Below, one piece after another: positions 1 to 9,119 of a DNA stretch of 64,000 bases; the first letter of the stretch is position 1; each line of letters begins with the position of its first letter. The position numbers were made by a program, and so were the translations under genes. The notes under the pieces were generated by a model, which searched no databases, had not been told where the DNA came from, and worked only from the letters and a program-made list of their open reading frames with translations. This stretch comes from Sesamum alatum (taxonomy: Eukaryota; Streptophyta; Magnoliopsida; Lamiales; Pedaliaceae). The stretch is from assembly GCA_034509735.1 (NCBI GenBank), contig JACGWO010000008.1, positions 14,581,864 through 14,645,863 of the forward strand. Direction: 5' to 3'.

Positions 1-1640
1 GAATTTAAATTGTATCGTATGTTAGTTAGAGAGGTTGGCGAACTACTACGATCTATAGATTCCTCGGATATAACCCATCTATATCCAATCCCAACAAGAA
101 TATAAACTAGTCACTTCTGGCTTGTCTTGTAGTCGTAGTTTTTTAGCTTATGTAGTCATCGGTCTTCTTACGAGCAAGAAGCCAAGCCGATACATATGAT
201 AGGCGGAGGAAAAACCCCAATTTCGTAGCGCCTGGGGGACATAAGTTTGATGTATTGGGGTAATCCTAACTTGTAAGCCGCAACTCCTTTTTCTAAATTA
301 TCTCATAAGGACCAAAATATTAAGCATATAACTTCAATTTCCTTGTAATAATCTCTTACATTGAAGCTCCTCACAGTCCTGCTCTTCTTAGCATAACGTC
401 TCATTCGTTGTTGTGCACTCTGTAGAATCTCTTTCCCGTAATTGCAACACCTTGACCCTCTCATGCATCAATTCCTCCACATCACTGTGGTGATTCTACA
501 GATAAAGTTCAAGTGGGAGCTGGTTTGGAGGATATCCATACAGTGCTTGAAAAGGAGTGATCTTCAAGCCTATGTTGAAGTTAGTGTTGAACTAATATTC
601 AGCTAAAGTAAGCCACTTCCGGCTTTTCCTTGGTTTCCGGTGACAAATGCATCTTAGGTAACTCTCTAGACACTGACGAATCCTTCCAATTTGACCATCA
701 CTTTGGGGGTTGTATGCAGAGGACATGTACAGTGAAATCCCTGACAGGTAAAACAACTCTTCCCAACATTTACTAGTAAAATTTTGTCTCTATAGTGATT
801 ATGTTCATTGGTTGTCCTCAACTGCAACACTTGTATTGTAGGGAGGTTTGAGAGGGATGGAGTGAGTATTTAGTAACTCTGTCAACTACAACCAAGATAG
901 ACTCCTTACCTTCAGATATAGGTAATCCATCTATGAAGTCCATGGATATGCAAGATCATGCTTGCTCAGGATTAAGTGGTTCCAGTAGGCTTGGATAAGG
1001 TTGGTTTTGAACCTCTGAGAAGTTTCACATTCCCTCACCCAAGATTAGATATTTTTTTTGATACTAGGCCAGTAAAACATAAATTTTACTCTCTAGTAAG
1101 TCCCATTTATCCCTGAATAACCCCCTGGTGCAGAATCATGAGATGCTTTGATAATCTTCTTCCTAATGTCTAGATGACTTCCCAACACATTCTACCCCAT
1201 TTTTTTATTACTCAAATAGTGTATGTATACTAATGGTGTGTGTTTGCATCACCAGTTTAGCCTGTATAACTGACTGGAATAATGTGTCACTTTTATAGCT
1301 CTTTTGCAACTCTTGGATCCAAGTTGGTAACTAAGTAGTGATAGCCTCTATTGTGCCGTCAATTTCAACATGCTCCCTTCTTGAGAGAGCATCTACAACC
1401 TTCTAACTACCTCTTTTATATTGAACCTCATAATTAAGCCCAAGCAACTTTGAAACCCATTTCTGTTGCAGAATAGAGTCAATTCTCTTATCTATAATAT
1501 GTTTACGGCTCTTTTGGTATGTTCTTATGATGAAATGAGATCCTTGAAGGTAGTCTCTCCACCTCTTCACTACCAACAGTCTCTTCACCTGGACACCCAT
1601 ATGTTTATAATCATTTTCATTTAAATACAATATCATTACT
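1..1640 (-). mobile_element. Ty3/gypsy chromovirus remnant, block 1 (integrase and RNase H end)
   Basis: Minus-strand remnant of the same element as blocks A and B. The RNase H end is readable at 1403-1636 (HFIIRTYQKS, LQQKWVSKLLGL, YEVQYKRGS); the usual D of the RTDQKS motif is Y here. Downstream on the minus strand come an integrase core trace (about 840-1000), the GQI..CLESYLRC region (about 560-760) and a C-terminal piece (about 250-500). Many stops and frameshifts make it dead. It runs off the left edge of the window, and similarity to the other blocks stops at about 1640. Assignment to Ty3/gypsy is secure; its original length cannot be judged. Confidence 0.85.
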
Positions 1641-2119
1641 ATTATTAATGCTAATCTATATAGTCATAGTATATCTAAAAAGTATGAGTTTTTAGAGGAT
1701 AAATAAAAATAAAAAAGATAAGAGTAAGAGAAGTGTAAATGTCAATGTTTTAATTCTAGATATGACGAAAAACAAAGAAAAATGGTTATTTTAGTTAAAA
1801 TATGAATAGTTAAAAAATTGTCTATTTCTAAGCACTGATATTGTTTATTATTATTAGTAATAGTATTTTGTATTCAATTCTCTTAATTTTAGAAACTATC
1901 CAAACCAAATCGAATCAAACAATTTATTTAATAAATCACAGTTTTAAGTTTATTACATTTTCTGGTTTGATGTTTGTTTAGGACTAAAAAAAATCGCCAA
2001 AAAATTAAACTGCAAAATATCTAAGTATTATTTAATTTTTAAATGAATATATAATTAATTTGACAAAAGTAATTTGTTTGTTTGAAAGATTCTGATATCC
2101 AAACTATAAAAGCTCAACG
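1641..2119. other. AT-rich intergenic stretch, no gene seen
   Basis: Strongly AT-rich sequence with no convincing open frame, terminal repeat or RNA motif. It separates gypsy block 1 from a small CACTA element. Confidence 0.6.
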
Positions 2120-2373
2120 CACTAGAAAAAATATGCATTTTCACTATGGTTAATTACCATGGTTCTACAAATGATGTCAAAATATTTGCTACTACTAAAT
2201 ATTGTAGCAGATATTTTGGCCATAGATAAAACCATGATAAATGTTAAGTAACTGTAGCTAAAATTTAAGTTTGCGTGTTAATTTTGTCTGGCCGTAGTAG
2301 ATAGTATTGATTTACTACGATTTTTAAGACGTAGTGATTTATAGCGTTAGGAATAATTAATTTTTTTATAGTG
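2120..2373. mobile_element. CACTA-type MITE (254 bp)
   Basis: Begins CACTAGAAAAAAT and ends with the reverse complement of CACTATAAAAAAAT (TATAGTG), the terminal signature of CACTA/En-Spm elements. The flanking trinucleotides are acg and atg, a possible 3-bp target duplication with one mismatch. The interior holds short inverted motifs (ATGGTTAATTACCAT) and no coding potential. A relative lies at 5584-5842. Confidence 0.7.
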
Positions 2374-2843
2374 ATGTGTGCTAAAGTACATATCGTATGG
2401 TCCATTAATTATATATACTAGTACCATCAGTACTTCGATATGTGTGTGCCTAATTTAAAATTAAAATTATGAATTTTTATTAAGATCTATTATGCATTAT
2501 TTTTTTTAACTGCTCTAATTATTTATTGATTCATGAAAAGTGAAATACAAAAAACACAAACAAAATAAAATAAGAGAAATAAAAAATAAATAAATAAAAT
2601 AAAACCATATATAAGAAAACTAAGATGAGAGATAAGACAAAAATAAACACATAAGAAGTTAGTGGAAAGTGGAGAAGGGAAAAAATGAGATAGAGAAACC
2701 AATTTGGTATTATCTTTTTAAATAGGGGTAATGTTATCAATGTATTAAAAAGAACACATCAATAGGCCTTTGAGGGCCCATGTACTTGCGCAGCCATGAT
2801 ATCTCAAACTATCTTGACCTATTTTTTGTTCACTTATTTTTTA
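2374..2843. other. AT-rich stretch, no gene seen
   Basis: Purine-rich A tracts at 2535-2700 give a phenylalanine-rich spurious open frame on the minus strand. Its composition is low-complexity and I see no domain. Confidence 0.55.
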
Positions 2844-3268
2844 GGATAAATTACATCTACCTTCTCTGAGATTTGGCATAATTATAAATACTCCCTCGTT
2901 GTTTGAAAAATTATAAATACCCCATTGAGGTTTGTAACCATCTAACAAATAATCCATTTCCATCAATTTTTATGGGTGAACTGACCAAAATGCCCTTATG
3001 CACTGAATTATTTTTATTTAATTCTAATTTTTTTGGACTATAATATGCAGGGAGAGGTTTCTTAAGTATTCTACGCAAAGGAGCAATAATACAATTTTCC
3101 TTGGCCAATTTTTTTATAATTTTAATAAAATTTTTAAGAGCAAAATGGTCAATTTCAGGCCTTTGGTTAAAAATTACAAAGCTCAGGGGGGTATTTGTAA
3201 TTTTTCAAACAATGAAAAGATATTTATAATTATGCCAAACCTCAGGAGAGGTAGATGTGCAGCCTCTG
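2844..3268. mobile_element. Long-TIR MITE, Mutator-like
   Basis: Two long inverted arms: GGATAAATTACATCTACC with about 90 further bases at the left, matched by the reverse complement of about 3150-3262 at the right (GGCATAATTATAAATA and GTTTGAAAAATTA occur in both arms). The right tip has diverged and no clear target duplication remains. No transposase is present, so the element is non-autonomous. Confidence 0.65.
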
Positions 3269-3774
3269 ATTCATCCGCCAGGCTCAATACAGATTTGGAT
3301 TTCATGTGATTGAAATCGTAGCTGAAGTGGTGGTATTAGGCAATCCTCCTAGCCCATCTGTTTTTTATTAAAATTTTATCTCCATATGGTCCTCCACTTC
3401 TAGCCGCTATTTTCGAAATTATTATTGTTTAAATTAATTCCCCTAACCGATCTGCTAGTTGAATAAAAATATCTCAGCCTTTTTTTTTTCTTCTTCTTCT
3501 TCTGATGCGACATTTCTTTCTCACTGCATTCCCCCAAGTTCTTCCTTGAAAAAGTTTAAGCTTTATTTTTCCTTCTCACAAATACGTTGTCCCTTAAAAC
3601 ATGGTCCAAGATCGTTTTTTTTGGTTACAATATTTGAGAAGATTATACTATTCTAATCTCACCATCATTATAATCGAATATTTTGGTTGATTTTTTGAAA
3701 TAACATTATGTTGGCATTAATGTTTTAGCTCAGGACCTGCTGGTTGTAGGCGACCGACTTTCCTTTGCCAATAG
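3269..3774. other. Intergenic stretch with a CTT microsatellite
   Basis: No gene or terminal repeat recognised. A pyrimidine tract ending in five CTT/TTC units lies at about 3480-3505. The segment ends where duplicated block A begins (GATTAGTATATATA). Confidence 0.5.
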
Positions 3775-4072
3775 ATTAGTATATATATGCGCACTACATA
3801 TATAAAATCTACATAGTGGGTTTTATTTTAAAGAAAATTTTGTACATGTAAAGTGTATATATTTAAGGAATTGAAACTATAAATATAATTCACTAAAAAA
3901 AAGTATATAATATTAAATCAAGTAACAATTTTAAAGTTGTCACAAAGAATATATATTGAATGACGATAATTTCTTGTCACCAAATAATCATTAGTGACAC
4001 AAATTGTTTATAAAGTTGTCACTATACATGTGTCACTAATTGTTTTTAGTGACAATTTAATGCACAGTACTT

Positions 4073-4379
4073 GGGTAAAATGTTTTTTTAGTCCCGTTAA
4101 AAAGGATCATTATCGATTTTAGTCCCACAATTCTTGCAGGTGTCGCTTTTAGTCCCGTTAAACCCAAAAACAAGCATTTTTAGTCCCAAAATGACACTTA
4201 ATGCCCGTTAAGGGCAGCTAACGGCGTCAGTCTGTCATGTGCACTGCACATCCCATTTTAGGACTGAAAATGCTTGTTTTTGGGTTTAACGGGTCTAAAA
4301 GCGACACCTGCAAGAATTGTGGGACTAAAATCGATAATGGTCCTTTTTAACAGGACGGGACTAAAAAAATATTTTTCCC
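4073..4379. repeat. Left MITE of the composite (307 bp, long TIR)
   Basis: Nearly the whole element is one imperfect inverted repeat. Each arm carries TTTAGTCCCGTT, TTTTAGTCCCACAAT and GCAGGTGTCGCTTTTAG, with a short centre around 4240. Long TIRs with a 9-11 bp target duplication are typical of Mutator-like MITEs. Confidence 0.8.
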
Positions 4380-4847
4380 GATAAATAAATACCTAACTAA
4401 TCAAAAAATAATAAAATAAATTTATTTTATTGTATATAATTAAATAAATAATTAGTTTGTAAATGAAACAAGAATAACTAATGGTATTTTAGTCAATTCA
4501 TATTTTGGGGGTAATACTTTAAAGTATTGTATAGATAATATTATGGGGGTCTTTGACCCCAATGAATCAATTTTGACCAAAGTTTTGAATTCTTAGAATT
4601 TTGAATTTTTTTATTATTTCAAAAAATTTGATTTTTTGTTTAATATGTATAGTAAATGTTGAAATCAAGGTAATCCTCAAAATTTTCTTTAAAATGCACA
4701 TAATCTGTTAATAAGAAAATATTCATTTTTAAAATATAATGTGATCAAACTTGACGGAATACCCCTCCTTCACTTTTCCTACCATTTATTATCTTTAAAC
4801 CTCACTCTATTTATGAACATAATTTATTTTTTTATTAGATAAATAAA

Positions 4848-5173
4848 GGGTAAAATATTTTTTAGTCCCGTTAAAAAGGGTCATTATCGGTTTTAGTCCC
4901 ACAATTTTTGCAGGTGTCGCTTTTAGTTCCGTTAAATCAAAAAATATGCTTTTTCAGTCCCAAAATAGCATGTGCAGTGCACGTGACTTAACGCCCGTTA
5001 ACAGACGTTAAAGGCAGCTAACGACCTCAGTCGTCATGTACATTGCACATGCCATTTTGGGACTGAAAAGACTTATTTTTGAGTTTAACGGGACTAAAAG
5101 CGACATCTGCAAGAATTGTGGGACTAAAACCCATAATGACCCTTTTTAACGGGACTAAAAAAACATTTTGCCC
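4848..5173. repeat. Right MITE of the composite (326 bp, long TIR)
   Basis: Second member of the same family in the same overall structure, with arms starting GGGTAAAATATTTTTTAG at the left and, as reverse complement, GGGCAAAATG at the right. It differs from the left copy at many positions, so it is not a recent exact duplicate. Confidence 0.8.
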
Positions 5174-5583
5174 CACAGTACTTTGTTAGTAATTCTTGCT
5201 AATTAAAATTTTAATAAAATAATTATATCTATTAAAATCTTAAAATTCATTATTGTGAGAAAAATAATAATCACTATTGTAAAAAAAAATTGTTGCTAAT
5301 TTTCTATTTTCTTGTAGCGGTTTGAAATGAAAAATACAATCTGCTCAAATGGAATATTGTCGTCCAACGGCTTTCATTTAAAGTCGCATTTAACTGATCA
5401 CACAAACATTTTTTCCTTTTTTCGATCCTCTCCACAAGGATCAAACCCTAGAAATCTGGACTCCATTGCTAAATAATCCTCGAAAGTTGCTTGCTCACAG
5501 GAGTCATGGGATCATTAAATCAACTTCTGAGGTACTAGAGCATTATTTATGGGAATTAATCATCTTGCTAGGATTGAAACATG

Positions 5584-5842
5584 CACTAGAAGAAATTCAA
5601 CAGTTAACCATGGTTAATTGTCATGGTTAAAAATAAATAGTCATTCACCACGGCCATTCAACTGTTGTTAGCCGTAGTTTTTGCGAGTGTGGCTAATACA
5701 TTTATCATGGCTAAAAGCTATGGCAAATATAATTTTCATCGTTGATAATATAGATTTTTGCAATAGTTTTGTTAACTATCATTATTAATAATTATTTACC
5801 ATGATTTTAGTTCATATAGCCAATAGTAAATTTTCTTCTTGT
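5584..5842. mobile_element. CACTA-type MITE in block A
   Basis: Starts CACTAGAAGAAATTC; the right end AATTTTCTTCTTG is a degenerate complement. Block B at about 9375-9385 lacks it, so the insertion is specific to A. The interior shares the ATGGTTAATTGTCATGG motif with the element at 2120-2373. Confidence 0.65.
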
Positions 5843-6607
5843 AAATTTCATAAACTCCTTCCTAAATTTCAAGTGGTGTGGTTGAAGGAAAATACTTAGC
5901 TCCTATTTTTTCCTTCAACAATGAGATATGGGCACTATCGTGAAGTTACATTGTACGGTATGTAAATTAGAGAGGTTGAAAAACTATTACGATCTATAGA
6001 TTCCCCATCTATATCCATTCCCAACGAGAATAGAACCTAGTCGCTTTCGCTTGTCTAGCACTAGTAGTCTTTTAGCTTATGTAGTCGTCGGCCTTCTTAC
6101 ATGCATGTGTCCGCCAGAATACCTTCTTGGTTTGGGAAGAAGCCAAGCAAATACATACGACAAGCGAAGGAAAGACCCCAATCTCATAGCGCCTGTGGGA
6201 CATAAGTTTGATGTATTGGGGTCATGCAAACTTGTTAGCCACAACTCCTATTTTCTGAATCCTCTCATAAAAACCAAAATATTAAGCAGATAACTTCAAT
6301 TTCCTCATCATAGCCATGGAAGTTGTATGTATGTAAGGTTGCAATTTCAAAAATACATAATCTCTCACATTGAAGATCGACCTTCTAATCCTACTATTCT
6401 TAGAATGATGTCTCATTCGTTGTTGTGCACTTTCTAGATTCTCTTTCACTAATTGCGACACCTTGACCTTCTCATGCATCAGTTCCTCAACATCAGTGTG
6501 GTGATTCTGTAGATAAGGTCCAACTGAGAGCTAGTTTGGAGGACATCCATATAGTGCTTGAAAAGGAGTGATCTTGAAGCCTGTGTGGAAGTTAGTATTG
6601 AACCAAT

Positions 6608-6823
6608 GGGCAAATTACATTTTTTGTCCCATAAGTGGACCTTTTTCCAATTTTGGTCCCATATTGTGGGGAATTCACATATTACAACCTATAACAGATA
6701 GTTCATTTTGGTCCTGAAATTGGAAAAAAAAAATGGACATATAGGATGTAATATGTGAATTCTCCACAGTATGGAACAAAATTGAAACGGGTCCACTTAC
6801 GGTACCAAAAATATAATTTACCC
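6608..6823. mobile_element. Mutator-like MITE (216 bp) inside the integrase remnant
   Basis: Long TIRs: GGGCAAATTACATTTTTTG at the left, and GGGTAAATTATATTTTTGG as the reverse complement of the right end. The flanks TTGAACCAAT (6598-6607) and TTAAACCAAT (6824-6833) form a 10-bp target duplication with one mismatch. Blocks 1 and B read straight through the same place (for example GTTGAACCAATATTCAG near 10065), confirming the empty site. Confidence 0.85.
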
Positions 6824-6904
6824 TTAAACCAATATTCAGCTAAAGTAAGCCACTTCCCCAATTTCCTTGCATGCTGGTGATAAATGCATCTTAGGTAACT
6901 CTCT

Positions 6905-7095
6905 AAACACTGACCAATATTCTCAATTTGACCCTCACTTTTAGGGGCGGTATGAGAGTACATGTATAGTGAAACCCCTAACAAGTGAATATTCTCAATT
7001 TGACCATCACTAATGGGGGCGGTATGCAGAGGACATGTATATTCTCAATTTGACCATCACTGACTAATATTCTCAATTTGATCATCATTGATTGT
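6905..7095 (+). repeat. Local iterated short repeat in the integrase remnant
   Basis: The motif ATTCTCAATTTGACCATCAC occurs four times with small changes (about 6920, 6992, 7050 and 7073), unlike the single occurrence in blocks 1 and B. It looks like local slippage or repeated template switching in block A only. Confidence 0.75.
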
Positions 7096-8717
7096 CCGTG
7101 CAGCTTGTAGATATGGTTGAAAAATAATTTAGCTACAACACTTGCATTGTAGGGATGTTTGAGAGGGATAAAGTAAGTATTTAATAAGTCTGTCTACTAC
7201 AACCAAGATAGACTCCTTACCTTCAGACATGGTAACCCATCTATAAAGTCCATGGATGTGCAAGACCATGCTTGGCCCGAAATAGGTAAAGGTTGCAACA
7301 AGCTTGGATAAGTTGACCTTCACTTTTCGTCCCCTTACAAGTTTCAGAATCCCTCACACAAGATTGGATCTTGTCTTTGAGGCTAGGGCAATAGAACATA
7401 GATTTTACTCTGTAGTAAGTCCCATTATCCTTGAATAACCCCTTCGTGTAGAATCATGAGAGGTTTTGATAATCTTCATCCTAATGTCCATACGGCTTTC
7501 CGCACAAATTCTACCCCATCTTTTGAGTAATCCAACAGTATATGTGTACTAAGGATGTGAATTTGGATCCATAAGTTTTGTTTGTATAACGGTTTGGAAT
7601 AATGTATCGCCTTCATAGCTATTTTGCACCTCTTGAATCCAAGTTGGTAACAAAGTTATGATAACCTCTATTCTGCCCTCAGTTTCAACATGCTACCTTT
7701 TTTTAGAGAGTATCTACAATCATGTTTTGACTACCTCTTTTACATTGAACCTCATAACTAAGCCCAAGCAACTTTGACCCCTATTTCTGCTTGAGTGGTC
7801 AAATGCTTGTTAATCTCCCCATGACCCTTCACAAACTTTTTATAATACACAGTGAGCCGAAGAAAAACCTTTAGAGGCTTCACTGAAGTTGGTTGAGGCC
7901 ACTCTTTCATGCTTCAAACCTTTAAGGATCAATGGATACACTTTGTTTGGAGATAATATGCCTAAGGTACTCCACATGTTCCTGTGCAAAGGTACATTTG
8001 CTTCTCTTTACATAAAGCTTATGTGATCTCAATGTCCCAAGCGCAGGTTTTAAGAAACATCATAACTCCTCCCAAGTCTTATTGTATATCAATATGTTTT
8101 CAAAGAACACTAGTACAATTTTTCTAAGATAAGATTAAAAAACATGGTTCATCAATGCTTGGAAGGTAGATGGTGCATAACAAGCCAAAGGGCATGATCA
8201 AGAAGTCATAATGCTCACTGTGTGTAATGAAGCTTGTTTTAAAAATATCTTCCTTTGTCATCTTATCTGTAAGTAACTAGACCTTAAATTTATCTTGGTA
8301 AAGTAATGACCCATGCAATTCATCAAGTAATTCATCTAAGATTGGGATATGGAAGTTATGACAAGCTTGTTAGATATCTGTAATCTACACACAATCTCCA
8401 ACTACCATCTTTCTTTTTAACCATTAAAACAAGGGTTGTAAAAGACCTTTGACTAGGTCTAATGATTCCAAATTCTTGAATACCCATTAACAATATTTTC
8501 AATTTCATTCTTTTAAGTGTAAGGGTACCTGTATGGATGGTACTTTTTGGACACCACATTAGGAATGAGCTTAGTGTGATGCTCAATGTTTCTTGTGAAT
8601 CGATTAGTATATATACACACTACATATATAAAATTTACATTATGATTTTTATTTCAAAGAAAAAAATTGTACATGTAAAGTGTATATATTTAAGGAATTG
8701 AAACTAGAAATAGAATT

Positions 8718-9119
8718 CACTATAAAAAAATATGTATAATGTTAGTTACAAGATATCAAATAACAATTTTAAAGCTGTCACAAAAAAATATATTGAGTGA
8801 AACAATTTTGATCTTGTCACTAAATAACTATTATTGATATGAATTGTTTATAAAGTGTTTATTATAGATAATTAGTGACATATCTATAGTGACAACACAA
8901 ATATAGTGATAATAAGTAATTATTATCACTAGATTGTCACTATGCATGTGTCACTAATTAGTTCTAGAACAATTTAATGCACAATACTTTGTCACTAATT
9001 CTTGCTACTTACAATTTTTACAAAATAATTTTCACTATTTTGACTCTGAAATTCGTGACAAAAATAATTATCACTATTCTAAAGATTTTTTATCACTAAT
9101 TTTTTATTTTCTTGTCGTG
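8718..9119. mobile_element. CACTA-type MITE in block B (402 bp)
   Basis: Starts CACTATAAAAAAATATG and ends TTTTCTTGTCGTG. The trinucleotide att flanks both sides (8715-8717 and 9120-9122), matching the 3-bp target duplication of CACTA elements. The same element in A is interrupted by the composite MITE. Confidence 0.7.

Larger units (their letters stand above)
4073..5173. mobile_element. Composite of two Mutator-like MITEs with perfect 10-bp outer duplication
   Basis: A 1101-bp insertion. The 10-mer CACAGTACTT flanks it at 4063-4072 and 5174-5183, and the corresponding site in block B (8980-8989, CACAATACTT) is empty. Both outer tips read GGG(T/C)AAAATG inwards. Inside are two complete MITEs (4073-4379 and 4848-5173) separated by 468 bp, and that spacer is bounded on both sides by a second identical 10-mer, GATAAATAAA (4380-4389 and 4838-4847). 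The spacer itself is AT-rich and has no coding potential. Confidence 0.85.
3891..5319. mobile_element. CACTA-type MITE in block A, split by the composite MITE
   Basis: Starts CACTAAAAAAAAGTATA and ends TTTTCTTGTAGCG, a degenerate CACTA terminus pair. It corresponds to 8718-9119 in block B, which lacks the 1.1-kb insert. The left flank is att; the right flank is gtt. Confidence 0.65.
5330..8595 (-). pseudogene. Gypsy pol remnant in block A (RT, RNase H trace, integrase, chromodomain tail)
   Basis: Read on the minus strand from right to left. RT N-terminal part at 8356-8586 (GIIRPSQRSFTTLVLMVKK, WRLCVDYRYL). RT middle and an RNase H trace with frameshifts at 7700-8350. Integrase core at about 7130-7330 ([13 protein letters not shown]), the GQIENIGQCLESYLRC region at 6880-6984, and a C-terminal part at 6282-6479 (ENLESAQQRMR, VFLKLQPY). 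A chromodomain tail trace is at about 5340-5560. The last features point to a chromovirus. Stops, frameshifts and the MITE at 6608 inactivate it. Confidence 0.8.
3775..8601 (-). mobile_element. Tandem gypsy block A (chromovirus remnant with later insertions)
   Basis: Starts with the same GATTAGTATATATA sequence that starts block B at about 8602 and stays collinear with B up to the RT region, where A stops and B begins head to tail. Relative to B it contains three extra pieces: 4073-5173 (composite MITE), 5584-5842 (CACTA) and 6608-6823 (MITE). The element coding strand is minus. Either a tandem duplication followed by separate insertions, or two related insertions side by side, would give this layout. 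Confidence 0.8.

Noticed and set aside
2531..2740. Phenylalanine-rich, membrane-like small protein on the minus strand
   Set aside because: Low-complexity purine-rich DNA on the other strand explains the composition.
4073..5173. Two independent, simple MITE insertions
   Set aside because: Each MITE would then have its own duplication on both sides; instead the outer pair and the inner pair match each other.
8602..9119. Left part of block B as a gypsy LTR
   Set aside because: No matching second LTR or TG/CA ends; a CACTA-type MITE explains most of it.
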